Shown piece by piece: positions 24,831 through 32,554 of a stretch of 32,554 nt of DNA. Position 1 is the first letter of the stretch; every line of letters begins with the position of its first letter. The notes below the pieces were generated by a model. That model had not been told where the DNA came from. It ran no database searches and saw only the letters and a program-made list of their open reading frames with translations. The position numbers and the translations under genes were made by a program. The stretch comes from Rhodopila globiformis. GTDB taxonomy: Bacteria; Pseudomonadota; Alphaproteobacteria; Acetobacterales; Acetobacteraceae. The stretch covers positions 1-32,554 of the forward strand of contig NZ_NHRY01000053.1 in the NCBI RefSeq assembly GCF_002937115.1, written 5' to 3'.

Positions 24831-25220
24831 TTATGCGGTCTCCTCTTCCTGTTCGCGCTCGGCGACGACGATCTTCAGGTGGCTGAACCACTTCTCGACG
24901 CGGGCGGCGCGGCCACGGCCACGGGCGTGGAAGCGGCGCATCACCACCGAGCGGCCCACCTCGGCACGCGCCACGACCAGGCGGTCGACGTCGAGCTGGT
25001 GGTTGTTCTCGGCATTGGCGATGGCGCTCTCCAGCGCCTTCTTCACCTGGCCGGCGATGCGGCGCTTGCTGAAGGTCAGCGCGGCGACCGCGCGCTGCGC
25101 CGGCAGGTTGCGGATCGACGCTGCGACCAGGTTCAGCTTGCGCGGGCTGACCCGCAGGTTGGAGACGATGGCCTGCGCCTCGGTCTCGTCCAGGCCGCGT
25201 TCGTGCTTGGGCTTGCTCAT
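24831..25220 (-). CDS. rplV: 50S ribosomal protein L22
   Basis: 129 residues from ATG 25220: [33 protein letters not shown] and the tunnel-lining hairpin [22 protein letters not shown] longer frame to 25286 is rpsS read out of frame. The tail is acidic (REQEEETA). Confidence 0.97.
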   Translation of the reverse strand: MSKPKHERGLDETEAQAIVSNLRVSPRKLNLVAASIRNLPAQRAVAALTFSKRRIAGQVKKALESAIANAENNHQLDVDRLVVARAEVGRSVVMRRFHARGRGRAARVEKWFSHLKIVVAEREQEEETA

Positions 25221-25221
25221 G

Positions 25222-25500
25222 TCAGCCGCGCCTCGCCTTCTTGTCGGCCGCGTGGCCGGTGAAGGTCCGCGTCGGCGAGAACTCACCGAACTTGTGGCCG
25301 ACCATGTTCTCGGTCACCTGCACCGGCAGGAACTTGTGGCCGTTGTAGACCCCGAAGGTCAGGCCGACGAACTGCGGCAGGATGGTCGAGCGGCGAGACC
25401 AGATCTTGATGATCTCGTTGCGGGACGAAGCCCTTGCCGCTTCGGCCTTGGCCAGCAGGTAACCGTCGACGAACGGTCCCTTCCATACGGAACGCGCCAT
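25222..25500 (-). CDS. rpsS: 30S ribosomal protein S19
   Basis: 92 residues, standard length; [35 protein letters not shown] and [19 protein letters not shown] are the conserved parts of this 30S head protein. One-base gaps separate it from rplB and rplV. Confidence 0.98.
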   Translation of the reverse strand: MARSVWKGPFVDGYLLAKAEAARASSRNEIIKIWSRRSTILPQFVGLTFGVYNGHKFLPVQVTENMVGHKFGEFSPTRTFTGHAADKKARRG

Positions 25501-25501
25501 C

Positions 25502-26332
25502 TTACTTACCCTTGTTACGGCGACGGATGATCATGCCGTCCGTCCGCTTGTTGCTGCGGGTCTTGTAGCCCTTGGCCGGCTGGCCCCACGGCGACACCGG
25601 ATGGCGGCCACCCGAGCTGCGGCCTTCGCCACCACCCAGCGGGTGATCGACCGGGTTCATGACGACACCGCGGTTGTGCGGCTTGAAGCCCATCCAGCGC
25701 ATGCGGCCGGCCTTGCCGAGCTTCTGGTTCATGTTGTCCGGGTTGGACACCGCCCCGATCGAGGCAATGCACTCGGCGCGGACAACGCGCAGCTCACCGG
25801 ACATCAGCTTGACCTGCGCATAGCCGGCGTCCTTGCCGACGAGCTGCGCATAGGTGCCGGCCGAGCGTGCCAGCTTGCCGCCGGCGCCGACTTTCATCTC
25901 CACGTTGTGGATGATGGTGCCGACGGGGATGGCGGACAGCGGCATCGCGTTGCCCGGCTTGATGTCCACGCGGGCGCCGGCGATCACCTGGTCGCCCACC
26001 TTCAGCCGCTGCGGCGCCAGGATGTAGGCCTGCTCGCCGTCCTGATACTGGATCAGGGCGATGAACGCGGTACGGTTCGGGTCGTATTCCAGGCGCTCGA
26101 CCGTCGCCGGCACGTCGAACTTGCGGCGCTTGAAGTCGATGACGCGATAGGCCTGCTTATGCCCGCCGCCACGGAAGCGGCTGGTGATGCGGCCGTGGTT
26201 GTTGCGTCCGCCGGTGCTGCTCTGGCCCTGCGTGAGGCCCTTGACGGGCTTGCCCTTCCACAGCTCGGACCGGTCGATCAGGACCGTGCCGCGCAGGCTC
26301 GCCGTGACGGGATTGTATTGTCTCAGTGCCAT
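25502..26332 (-). CDS. rplB: 50S ribosomal protein L2
   Basis: 276 residues; carries [39 protein letters not shown] and the near-invariant [19 protein letters not shown], including the His needed near the peptidyl-transferase centre. Length is standard. It lies 12 bp after rplW. Confidence 0.98.
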   Translation of the reverse strand: MALRQYNPVTASLRGTVLIDRSELWKGKPVKGLTQGQSSTGGRNNHGRITSRFRGGGHKQAYRVIDFKRRKFDVPATVERLEYDPNRTAFIALIQYQDGEQAYILAPQRLKVGDQVIAGARVDIKPGNAMPLSAIPVGTIIHNVEMKVGAGGKLARSAGTYAQLVGKDAGYAQVKLMSGELRVVRAECIASIGAVSNPDNMNQKLGKAGRMRWMGFKPHNRGVVMNPVDHPLGGGEGRSSGGRHPVSPWGQPAKGYKTRSNKRTDGMIIRRRNKGK

Positions 26333-26344
26333 CTTCCGCGTGCC

Positions 26345-26665
26345 TTATGCGAGGCCAGTGGTGAAATCGATCGACTGGCCCGGGGCCAGGGTCACGATGG
26401 CTTTCTTGACGTCCGAGCGGACGCCGGGCCGTCCCTTGAAGCGCTTGGTCTTGCCCTTCACGACCAGCGTGTTCACCTTCACGACCTTGACGTTGAACAG
26501 CCCCTCGATCGCCGCGGCGATCTGCGGCTTGGTCGCGTCGAGCGAAACCTTGAAGCCAAACTGATTCTGCTCGGACAGCAGCGTCATCTTCTCGGTGATC
26601 AGCGGCGACCGGATGATGGTGTACATCGCCTCCCGCGACAGAGGCTTCTTCAGGGCGGCGGTCAT
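26345..26665 (-). CDS. rplW: 50S ribosomal protein L23
   Basis: 106 residues: [15 protein letters not shown] opens the fold and [20 protein letters not shown] forms the rRNA-binding hairpin. L23 is the docking site for trigger factor and SRP at the tunnel exit. It overlaps the end of rplD by 4 nt. Confidence 0.97.
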   Translation of the reverse strand: MTAALKKPLSREAMYTIIRSPLITEKMTLLSEQNQFGFKVSLDATKPQIAAAIEGLFNVKVVKVNTLVVKGKTKRFKGRPGVRSDVKKAIVTLAPGQSIDFTTGLA

Positions 26666-27321
26666 GCGGCTTCTCCCGCGCCAGTTTCTGCGGCGTTGGC
26701 GGCGGCCGGATTGAGGCGCGCCTTCAGGCCTTCCAGCCCTGCCGTGGTGATCGCCAGCACATCGTGGTTCAGGATGTCATAGACATTGGCCCCGATCGTC
26801 GGCAGCACATCCACCTTGGGGATGTTGCGGGCGGCGCGCAGGAAGTCCGGATCGACCGTGCCGTCGATGATCAGCGCGGACGACCAGCCCAGCGCCTTGA
26901 TCTTCTTCGCCAGGTCGGCGGTCTTCACCGAGGACTTGGCGGCGTCCAGCACCACCAGCTTGTTCTCGGCCAGCTTGTGCGACAGCGCCGAGATCAGGCC
27001 CAGGCGGCGGACCTTCTTGTTCAGGCTGTACTCATGCGAACGCACGACCGGACCATGCGCCACGCCGCCGGTGCGGAACTGCACGGAGCGCAGGCTGCCC
27101 TGGCGGGCGTTGCCGGTGCCCTTCTGCTTGTACGGCTTCTTGGTCGTGCCGGAAACCTCAGCCACACCCTTCACCTTGTGGGTGCCGGCGCGGCGCTTGG
27201 CGAGCTGCCAGTGCACGACGCGGGCCATGATGTCCTGGCGCGGCGTGGCCTTGAAAATTTCGTCCGGCAGCTCAGCGCTGCCGGCGGAGCCTTGCTCCAA
27301 TGTGATGATATCGACTTGCAT
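26662..27321 (-). CDS. rplD: 50S ribosomal protein L4
   Basis: 219 residues; the tunnel loop [20 protein letters not shown] and [14 protein letters not shown] are conserved. In E. coli L4 also represses its own S10 operon. The C terminus has an extra Ala/Glu-rich tail ([15 protein letters not shown]). Confidence 0.97.
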   Translation of the reverse strand: MQVDIITLEQGSAGSAELPDEIFKATPRQDIMARVVHWQLAKRRAGTHKVKGVAEVSGTTKKPYKQKGTGNARQGSLRSVQFRTGGVAHGPVVRSHEYSLNKKVRRLGLISALSHKLAENKLVVLDAAKSSVKTADLAKKIKALGWSSALIIDGTVDPDFLRAARNIPKVDVLPTIGANVYDILNHDVLAITTAGLEGLKARLNPAAANAAETGAGEAA

Positions 27322-27332
27322 CTGCCTGTTCC

Positions 27333-28058
27333 TCAGCCCGCGGCCGGCGTTTCTGCGGAGGATGCGGCCAGGGCCGCCGGATAGGCCGCCTCGGCCGGAC
27401 GGGCGCGCTTGATGGCATCGCGCACCAGCACGTACCCATCCTTCGCGCCGGGGACCGCCCCCTTGATCATCAGCAGGCCCTTGTCCGCATCGACGGCCGC
27501 CACTTCCAGGTTCAGGGTGGTGATCCGCTCGACGCCGAGGTGACCGGCCATCTTCTTGTTCTTGAAGGTCTTGCCGGGATCCTGCCGGTTACCCGTCGAA
27601 CCCAGTGACCGGTGGCTGATCGAAACGCCGTGCGACGCCTCGAGGCCGCCGAAGTTCCAGCGCTTCATGCCGCCGGCGAAGCCCTTGCCCTTCGAGGTGC
27701 CGCAGACGTCGACCTTCTGGCCGACCATGAAATGTGCGGCCGACAGAGTAGCGCCCGGTTCCAGCAGAGCATCCTCGGCCACGCGGAACTCCACCAGCTT
27801 CTTCTTTGGCTCCACCTTCGCCTTGGCGAAGTGGCCGCGCTGCGGTTTGGTGACGTTCTTTACCTTGGCCTTGCCGTAGCCGATCTGCACGGCAGTGTAG
27901 CCGTCCTTTTCCTGGGTCCGCGCGGCGACGACCTGAACATTGTCGAGGTGCAGCACGGTGACCGGCACGTGGGTGCCGTCGTCCTTGAAAATCCGGGTCA
28001 TGCCAAGCTTCTTGGCCAGCAGACCGGTGCGCAGGGGCTGAGGGGATGATGCGGGCAT
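27333..28058 (-). CDS. rplC: 50S ribosomal protein L3
   Basis: 241 residues from ATG 28058. [34 protein letters not shown] (with the Gln/Met region preceding [14 protein letters not shown]) and [14 protein letters not shown] identify L3. The C terminus carries an Ala-rich extension. A longer frame to 28079 overlaps rpsJ and lacks support. Confidence 0.97.
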   Translation of the reverse strand: MPASSPQPLRTGLLAKKLGMTRIFKDDGTHVPVTVLHLDNVQVVAARTQEKDGYTAVQIGYGKAKVKNVTKPQRGHFAKAKVEPKKKLVEFRVAEDALLEPGATLSAAHFMVGQKVDVCGTSKGKGFAGGMKRWNFGGLEASHGVSISHRSLGSTGNRQDPGKTFKNKKMAGHLGVERITTLNLEVAAVDADKGLLMIKGAVPGAKDGYVLVRDAIKRARPAEAAYPAALAASSAETPAAG

Positions 28059-28062
28059 GGTC

Positions 28063-28371
28063 TTAGATCTTGATCTCAACGTCCACGCCGGCGGCGAGGT
28101 CGAGCTTCATCAGCGCGTCCACCGTCTGCGGCGTCGGCTCCACGATGTCGAGCAGGCGGCGATGGGTCCGGATTTCGAACTGCTCGCGGCTTTTCTTGTC
28201 GACGTGCGGAGAGCGGTTGACCGTGAAACGCTCGATATGGGTCGGCAGCGGGATCGGTCCGCGAACCCGGGCACCCGTGCGCTTGGCCGTGTTCACGATC
28301 TCCTTCGTGCTGTTGTCCAGCACGCGGTGATCGTAGGCCCGAAGGCGGATGCGGATATTCTGATTGTCCAT
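28063..28371 (-). CDS. rpsJ: 30S ribosomal protein S10 (NusE)
   Basis: 102 residues: [41 protein letters not shown] and the C-terminal [12 protein letters not shown]10 also acts with NusB in rRNA antitermination. The start is ATG 28371, as in the family; the open frame upstream to 28536 crosses the tuf-rpsJ hairpin and is spurious. First gene of the S10 block, with 88 bp to tuf. Confidence 0.98.
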   Translation of the reverse strand: MDNQNIRIRLRAYDHRVLDNSTKEIVNTAKRTGARVRGPIPLPTHIERFTVNRSPHVDKKSREQFEIRTHRRLLDIVEPTPQTVDALMKLDLAAGVDVEIKI

Positions 28372-28404
28372 CGTTCGCTCTTTGTAATTCCCGCCGAAAC
28401 GAGA

Positions 28405-28446
28405 GCCGGCGCCTGCCCGTCCGTCATGAACGGGCGCGGCGCCGGC
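28405..28446 (-). promoter_or_regulatory. Strong hairpin between tuf and rpsJ
   Basis: GCCGGCGCC (28405-28413) pairs with GGCGCCGGC (28438-28446), and GCCCGT (28415-28420) with ACGGGC (28430-28435), a 15-bp interrupted stem with a 9-nt loop. There is no clear U tract on the minus strand, so it is either an attenuator/processing site dividing the str and S10 blocks or an mRNA stabiliser after tuf. Confidence 0.55.
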
Positions 28447-28459
28447 GTTGTTCCGCTGC

Positions 28460-29650
28460 TTACTTCTGGATGCTGGCGACCACGCCGGCGCCGACGGTGC
28501 GGCCACCTTCGCGGATCGCAAAGCGCAGGCCTTCATCCATGGCGATCGGGGCGATCAGCTCGACCGTCATCGACACGTTGTCGCCCGGCATCACCATTTC
28601 CGTGCCTTCCGGCAGCTGCACCACGCCCGTCACGTCGGTCGTGCGGAAGTAGAACTGCGGACGGTAGTTGGTGAAGAACGGGGTGTGACGGCCGCCTTCT
28701 TCCTTGGTCAGGATGTAGGCTTCGGCCTTGAAGTTGGTGTGCGGCGTGATCGAGCCGGGCTTCGCCAGAACCTGGCCGCGCTCGACGTCTTCACGCTTGG
28801 TGCCGCGCAGCAGGGCGCCGATGTTGTCGCCGGCCTGGCCCTGGTCGAGCAGCTTGCGGAACATCTCGACGCCGGTCACGACGGTCTTGGTGGTCGGGCG
28901 GATGCCGACGATCTCGACTTCCTCGCCAACCTTGATGATGCCACGCTCGACGCGGCCGGTCACCACGGTGCCGCGGCCCGAGATCGAGAACACGTCTTCG
29001 ATCGGCATCAGGAACGGACGGTCGGTGGCGCGCTCCGGCTGCGGGATGTAGGCGTCGACCGCATCCATCAGCTTCAGGATGGCCTCATGGCCGAGTTCCG
29101 GCCGGGTGCCTTCCAGGGCGCACAGCGCCGAGCCGTGGATGATCGGGATGTCGTCGCCGGGGAACTGGTAGGAGGACAGAAGCTCGCGCACTTCCATCTC
29201 GACCAGCTCGAGCAGTTCCGGGTCGTCGACCATGTCGCACTTGTTGAGGAACACGACCAGCGCGGGCACGCCGACCTGGCGGGCGAGCAGGATGTGCTCC
29301 CGGGTCTGCGGCATCGGGCCGTCGGCGGCGGACACGACCAGGATCGCGCCGTCCATCTGCGCGGCGCCGGTGATCATGTTCTTCACGTAGTCGGCGTGGC
29401 CGGGGCAGTCGACGTGGGCGTAGTGGCGGTTCTTGGTTTCATACTCCACGTGGGCGGTGGAGATGGTGATGCCGCGCGCCTTCTCTTCCGGTGCCTTGTC
29501 GATCTGGTCGTAGGCGGTGAAGGTGGCGCCGCCGGTTTCAGCCAGCACCTTGGTGATGGCCGCGGTCAGTGACGTCTTGCCATGGTCGACGTGGCCGATC
29601 GTGCCGATATTGCAGTGTGGCTTGGTCCGCTCGAATTTCGCCTTAGCCAT
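28460..29650 (-). CDS. tuf: Translation elongation factor Tu
   Basis: 396 residues, full length; GTPase that delivers aminoacyl-tRNA. G1 is GHVDHGKT (19-26), G3 is DCPGH (81-85) and G4 is NKCD (136-139). Domains 2 and 3 follow, with [12 protein letters not shown] and [30 protein letters not shown] precedes the ATG. It follows rpsG after only 49 bp, with no fusA in between; that spacer contains ACAGATCTGT (29673-29682) and a TATAAC on the minus strand. Confidence 0.98.
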   Translation of the reverse strand: MAKAKFERTKPHCNIGTIGHVDHGKTSLTAAITKVLAETGGATFTAYDQIDKAPEEKARGITISTAHVEYETKNRHYAHVDCPGHADYVKNMITGAAQMDGAILVVSAADGPMPQTREHILLARQVGVPALVVFLNKCDMVDDPELLELVEMEVRELLSSYQFPGDDIPIIHGSALCALEGTRPELGHEAILKLMDAVDAYIPQPERATDRPFLMPIEDVFSISGRGTVVTGRVERGIIKVGEEVEIVGIRPTTKTVVTGVEMFRKLLDQGQAGDNIGALLRGTKREDVERGQVLAKPGSITPHTNFKAEAYILTKEEGGRHTPFFTNYRPQFYFRTTDVTGVVQLPEGTEMVMPGDNVSMTVELIAPIAMDEGLRFAIREGGRTVGAGVVASIQK

Positions 29651-29699
29651 CTTACTCTCCGTAGATCCAGCGACAGATCTGTAAGGTTATAACCGTTGC

Positions 29700-30176
29700 C
29701 TACCAGCGGTAGTGGCTGAAGGCCTTGTTGGCCTCGGCCATCCGATGGGTGTCCTCGCGCTTCTTGACGGCTGACCCGCGGTTGTTGACCGCGTCGTTCA
29801 GCTCGTTGGAAAGCCGCTCTTGCATCGTGTGCTCGCCGCGCTTGCGGGCGGCGTCGATGATCCAGCGGATCGCCAAAGCCTGGCGGCGCTCGGCCCGAAC
29901 TTCGACGGGCACCTGGTAGGTGGCACCGCCGACGCGCCGTGAACGCACTTCCACGGCAGGCTTCACGTTGTCCAAAGCCTCATGGAACATGCGCACTGGA
30001 TCGGCCTGGGCACCGCCGCGACGCTTCAGGACGTCGAGGGCACTGTAGACAATGCTTTCGGCCGCGGACTTCTTACCATCATACATCAGCGCGTTCATGA
30101 AACGGCTGATGACGATGTCGCCGAACTTGGCGTCCGGCAGGATTTCGCGCTTGTCGGCGCGGTGGCGACGGGACAT
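29700..30176 (-). CDS. rpsG: 30S ribosomal protein S7
   Basis: 158 residues: [60 protein letters not shown] (here spanning the RNA-binding beta ribbon) and the C-terminal [12 protein letters not shown]7 nucleates 30S head assembly and in E. coli represses the str operon. Follows rpsL by 12 bp. Confidence 0.98.
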   Translation of the reverse strand: MSRRHRADKREILPDAKFGDIVISRFMNALMYDGKKSAAESIVYSALDVLKRRGGAQADPVRMFHEALDNVKPAVEVRSRRVGGATYQVPVEVRAERRQALAIRWIIDAARKRGEHTMQERLSNELNDAVNNRGSAVKKREDTHRMAEANKAFSHYRW

Positions 30177-30188
30177 GCGATCGACCCC

Positions 30189-30560
30189 TTACTTCGGCCG
30201 CTTCGCGCCATACAGCGACCGGCGCTGACGGCGCTTGGCGATGCCCTGGGTATCCAGAACGCCACGCAGGATGTGATAGCGAACGCCCGGAAGGTCCTTC
30301 ACGCGGCCGCCGCGGATCAGCACCACCGAGTGCTCCTGCAGATTGTGGCCCTCGCCCGGGATGTAGCTCACAACCTCATAGCCGTTCGTCAGGCGCACCT
30401 TGGCGACCTTACGCAGCGCGGAGTTCGGCTTCTTCGGGGTGGTTGTGTACACGCGCGTGCAAACGCCGCGCTTCTGGGGGCACCCCTGCAGCGCCGGAAC
30501 CGAGTTCCGGGACTTCGGCCGCTCGCGCCCGTGGGCGATAAGCTGGTTGATGGTCGGCAT
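30189..30560 (-). CDS. rpsL: 30S ribosomal protein S12
   Basis: 123 residues; [20 protein letters not shown] and [16 protein letters not shown] are intact, with Lys at 43 and 88 (counting Met), the wild-type residues at the classic streptomycin-resistance sites. D89 of the usually methylthiolated motif is present. First gene of the str block with a leader of roughly 200 nt. Confidence 0.98.
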   Translation of the reverse strand: MPTINQLIAHGRERPKSRNSVPALQGCPQKRGVCTRVYTTTPKKPNSALRKVAKVRLTNGYEVVSYIPGEGHNLQEHSVVLIRGGRVKDLPGVRYHILRGVLDTQGIAKRRQRRSLYGAKRPK

Positions 30561-30779
30561 GGACCTCTTTCTCTTTTCCGTTCGCGCTTCGCCCGGGGCG
30601 CGCGGTTCGATCGTTGTTAACAGACCAAACCCGCCGGCCTGGGAGAAAGTCCCAACCTGCGGGGTGTCGAATACAGGCGGCCTAGGCCCATTCTGAAAAC
30701 GGGCGGCACCGCATGCGTCGTTTGCCTGCGAACCAACGACCGCCCCATCCGGTCAACCCAGGGTCAGTCGAGGGCGCGA

Positions 30780-30808
30780 TACCTAGAAGCAGGCTTCCGG
30801 CGAGTCAA
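30780..30808 (-). promoter_or_regulatory. Sigma-70-like promoter for the str block
   Basis: On the minus strand a -35 TTGACT (30803-30808) and a -10 TAGGTA (30780-30785) are 17 nt apart. It would give a 5' leader of about 210 nt before rpsL and could drive the whole superoperon. Confidence 0.6.
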
Positions 30809-30871
30809 GCGGTTATCCCACGTGCAATCGCGTGCCGGCACCGGGATCGTGCAGAGCCGTTCGCTTGCGAA

Positions 30872-30889
30872 TAATGCGATTTTACATTA
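30872..30889 (+). promoter_or_regulatory. Inverted repeat upstream of vapB, possible operator
   Basis: TAATG (30872-30876), 8 nt, CATTA (30885-30889) lies in a locally AT-rich stretch 33 bp before the antitoxin start. VapB-type antitoxins usually bind such repeats to autoregulate; binding here is inference. Confidence 0.4.
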
Positions 30890-30921
30890 CCTCCACTGGC
30901 GGCGACACAGCGGAGCGGGCC

Positions 30922-31173
30922 ATGACGACGCTGACCGTGACGGAGCGGGGACAGGTAACGCTGCGGAAAGAGGTGCTACGGCATCTCGGGATCAGGCCGG
31001 GCGACAAGATTGAGCTTGAGCTGCTGCCGGGTGGCCAGGTCGGGTTGCGGGCCGCGCGGCCAGCCGGTTCGATCGACGGATTCCTCGGTCTGCTGGCCGG
31101 CCGCACCGGCAAGGTCGCGACGCTTGAGGAAATCGAATCGGCGATCGAAGACGGCTGGGCCGGCCGCTCGTGA
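30922..31173 (+). CDS. vapB: AbrB/MazE-fold antitoxin (VapB-like)
   Basis: 83 residues from ATG 30922. The swapped-hairpin DNA-binding fold is shown by LTVTERGQVTLRKEVLRHLGIRPGDKIEL (split: GQVTLRKEVL and GIRPGDKIEL are the key parts). The C-terminal half (SIDGFLGLLAGRT...EEIESAIEDGWAGR) is the toxin-binding tail. GGAGCGGG precedes the start; a longer frame from 30832 is not supported. The stop overlaps the toxin start by 4 nt (GTGA). Confidence 0.88.
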   Translation: MTTLTVTERGQVTLRKEVLRHLGIRPGDKIELELLPGGQVGLRAARPAGSIDGFLGLLAGRTGKVATLEEIESAIEDGWAGRS

Positions 31174-31565
31174 AGGTCAGCGCCGATACGAGCGTGCTGG
31201 TGCGGGCGGTGGTGCGGGACGACGACGCCCAGGCCGATCGGGCCGCCGCGCTGCTGACCGAGGCGGAACTGATTGCGGTGGCGCCATCCAGCCTGTGCGA
31301 GTTCGTCTGGGTCCTGCGCAAGGTTTACAGGTTCAAGCCGGCCGAGGTGGGCGAGGCGATTCGGGCGCTGCTGGCGGCCGGAACCGTGAAAACGGACCGC
31401 CCGGTCGTGGAGGCGGGCCTGGCGATGCTTGATGCGGGCGGGGATTTCGCCGATGGCGTCATCGCGCATGAGGGCGCCGGTCTCGGCGGCGACGTGTTCG
31501 TCACGTTCGACCGGCGCGCCGTGACGCGGCTTCAGGCGATGGGACGGACGACGCGGGTGCTGTAG
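31170..31565 (+). CDS. vapC: PIN-domain toxin (VapC-like)
   Basis: 131 residues, a Mg-dependent PIN ribonuclease. The acidic residues expected at the active site are present: D6 (ADTSVLVR), E44 (SLCEFVWVL), D92/D95 (GGDFADG) and D114 (FVTFDRRA). It starts with GTG at 31170 inside the antitoxin stop. VapC toxins usually cut initiator tRNA or rRNA; the target here is unknown. The gene appears intact, so the module may be active. Confidence 0.88.
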   Translation: MKVSADTSVLVRAVVRDDDAQADRAAALLTEAELIAVAPSSLCEFVWVLRKVYRFKPAEVGEAIRALLAAGTVKTDRPVVEAGLAMLDAGGDFADGVIAHEGAGLGGDVFVTFDRRAVTRLQAMGRTTRVL

Positions 31566-31759
31566 CGCACTTTGGATGATAGTCGTGGTGGTGCCTGGCC
31601 TTCCCTGGGACTCGCTTGCGCCGTTTTTTGCTTGCGTCGGCCTTGTGCCACCTTGGCACTGCTTGGAGCGGCTTTGCCGCGGGATTTTCAACATGGAGTT
31701 AGCCAGCCGGCGCGCCGGCACCGCGATGGCGGAAAATGGGCGAAAGGCTGTTGCCTCTC

Positions 31760-31851
31760 CGTCATGGCCGGGCATGTCCCGGCCATCCACCCCCCGCCGC
31801 CTGTGCGCAGATGGCCGGGACACGCCCGGCCATGACGATAGAGAGACGATC
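31760..31851. repeat. Dispersed double-hairpin repeat, copy C
   Basis: The left arm 31760-31790 (GTCATGGCCGGGCATGTCCC start) and right arm 31808-31835 are inverted copies, each a GGCCGGG/CCCGGCC hairpin. The tail CATGACGAT..AGAGACGATC matches copy A almost base for base. It is the most symmetrical of the three copies. Confidence 0.88.
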
Positions 31852-32034
31852 GCGCCTGCTGGTCCGCATTTTCATAGGAGAAAGCGCAGAGCAACTGTCT
31901 TTTTTGTTTCGGCTTCATCATCCAATTTCCCGGATTTTAGACACGCGTTGTCGTTCCGCAATCGCGGCTGGTATGGCCCAGCCGTCATTATGGTGAGGCC
32001 GGGCACTGCCGCCGTCCCGCCGGGTGGCGGCCTG

Positions 32035-32153
32035 TCATACGGTACCCGGGAATCTCTGGCGGTCTTCCCGCGACTGTTGGTGCGGCCTGCGCTGGCCTGA
32101 CGTGTTGGCCTGAAGAGTGTCGAAACCAACACTGTTTCCCGGGAACCGTATCA
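32035..32153. repeat. Pair of 18-bp inverted repeats
   Basis: TCATACGGTACCCGGGAA (32035-32052) and TTCCCGGGAACCGTATCA (32136-32153) are inverted copies matching at 16 of 18 positions, 83 bp apart. The unit of about 119 bp has no coding content and could be a small non-autonomous element or another dispersed palindromic repeat. Confidence 0.5.
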
Positions 32154-32319
32154 GACGAAGAAGCGCAATCCCTCCTTCAGGCACGCGGCCTGTAGAGGGC
32201 TGGGCAGGCCTGCACCGATGCTGCGATGCGTCACCCCGATCATACGGTCGGTCAGGTCCCTATTTTTACTGTGTCACTATCCTCTAGCTATTGACTATAG
32301 CCACCCCATATAGGGGTCC

Positions 32320-32554
32320 ATGTATCAGGAAGGAGCGAGACTGCCGCTGACGGGTGAGGCCCGATTGGAGGCGTATCTGGATGCGATTGTCGGAGGACTG
32401 GGACATGCCCGCCGCGCCGCCTCGGCGCGGGCCTACTGCACCGGTCTGCTGCTGCCCGGCGAGCGCAAGAGCATCGAGCCGATGGCCGCACGGCTCGATC
32501 CGGCGCATGTGCAGGCCAAACACCAGTCGCTGCACCATGTGGTGGCGCAGGCCG
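32320..32554 (+). CDS. IS701-like DDE transposase, 5' part, runs off the window
   Basis: An open frame from ATG 32320 to the window end gives 78 residues. It contains YCTGLLLPGERKSIEPMAAR followed by LDPAHVQAKHQSLHHVVAQA, the well-conserved N-terminal region of IS701-type transposases (usually about 400 residues). The DDE catalytic residues lie beyond the edge. A weak GGGGTC precedes the ATG, and ACCCC-atata-GGGGT (32303-32317) forms a hairpin over it. The left terminus of the element was not located. Confidence 0.8.
   Translation, partial: MYQEGARLPLTGEARLEAYLDAIVGGLGHARRAASARAYCTGLLLPGERKSIEPMAARLDPAHVQAKHQSLHHVVAQA

Larger units (their letters stand above)
30561..30921. other. Intergenic region between rpsL and vapB, about 360 bp
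   Basis: Divergent gap. The rpsL side holds the leader of the str operon with small hairpins (for example TGGGA-gaaag-TCCCA, 30640-30654) and the promoter at 30780-30808. The vapB side holds the inverted repeat at 30872-30889. No coding sequence is supported. Confidence 0.6.
31566..32319. other. Gene-free 754 bp between vapC and the transposase
   Basis: It contains repeat copy C (31760-31851) and an inverted-repeat pair (32035-32052 and 32136-32153). The several open frames here run through the repeats (they encode RHGRACPGH- and GRDTPGHDD-type peptides) and have no ribosome-binding site or family resemblance. No RNA gene was recognised. Confidence 0.6.

Noticed and set aside
28448..29572. 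374-codon plus-strand frame opposite tuf
   Set aside because: Antisense of EF-Tu; such frames are common opposite tuf because of its codon bias.
2879..31851. CRISPR array from the repeated palindromes
   Set aside because: The copies are more than 6 kb apart, are imperfect inverted units, and have no spacer pattern or cas genes.
31576..32100. 174-codon plus-strand frame after vapC
   Set aside because: It runs through repeat copy C and yields the well-known spurious GRDTPGHDD-type peptide; no start signal.
32160..32270. Short minus-strand frame ending LKEGLRFFV
   Set aside because: About 40 codons, interrupted upstream by a stop, no recognisable family; insufficient evidence for a gene fragment.

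Overview
The window is GC-rich chromosomal DNA from an alphaproteobacterium. The gene order of the ribosomal superoperon (str, S10, spc and alpha blocks in one line, with adk between secY and rpsM, and no rpsD after rpsK) together with the accessory gene content suggests Rhodospirillales, possibly Acetobacteraceae. That placement is inference; no rRNA is present. Nothing here is phage-like, and there is no CRISPR array or tRNA.

Positions 1-9.5 kb hold a loose set of metabolic genes: the 3' end of an isochorismatase-family hydrolase coupled to a double-domain sugar/nucleoside-type ABC ATPase, an outer-membrane beta-barrel protein, a zinc alcohol dehydrogenase (-), an AhpD/carboxymuconolactone-decarboxylase-like gene whose CxxC motif is written C-F-Y-TGA, a 12-TM MFS transporter, an aldo/keto reductase and an N-acyl-D-amino-acid deacylase-like amidohydrolase (a - strand pair), and a secreted GlcG/HbpS-like protein. 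The TGA is followed at the correct distance by a small hairpin with a GGUC loop, so this gene is best explained as a selenoprotein. It is the most interesting item in the window.

Positions 9.5-13.9 kb hold a two-gene module of a RecF/OLD-like AAA ATPase directly abutting a TOPRIM-like protein. This layout recalls ATPase+TOPRIM anti-phage systems, and the second gene carries a frameshift. They are followed by gpmI (glycolytic phosphoglycerate mutase) and a DUF1348/NTF2-like protein. Three apparent single-base deletions (MFS start, GlcG end, TOPRIM end) fall in this accessory part. None was seen in the ribosomal genes.

Positions 13.9-30.8 kb, all on the minus strand, read rpsL-rpsG-tuf-rpsJ-rplC-rplD-rplW-rplB-rpsS-rplV-rpsC-rplP-rpmC-rpsQ-rplN-rplX-rplE-rpsN-rpsH-rplF-rplR-rpsE-rpmD-rplO-secY-adk-rpsM-rpsK-rpoA-rplQ. 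The block supplies 26 ribosomal proteins, EF-Tu, the SecY channel, adenylate kinase and the RNA polymerase alpha subunit. fusA is missing from its usual place between rpsG and tuf. Sigma-70-like promoters can be read upstream of rpsL and upstream of rpsM, and a terminator hairpin closes the block after rplQ.

Positions 30.8-32.55 kb hold a vapBC-type toxin-antitoxin pair, about 750 bp without genes that carries dispersed palindromic repeats, and the 5' end of an IS701-like transposase running off the window. Three copies of a double-hairpin intergenic repeat (2.9, 9.6 and 31.8 kb) and a second kind of hairpin repeat (11.6 kb) punctuate the accessory regions.
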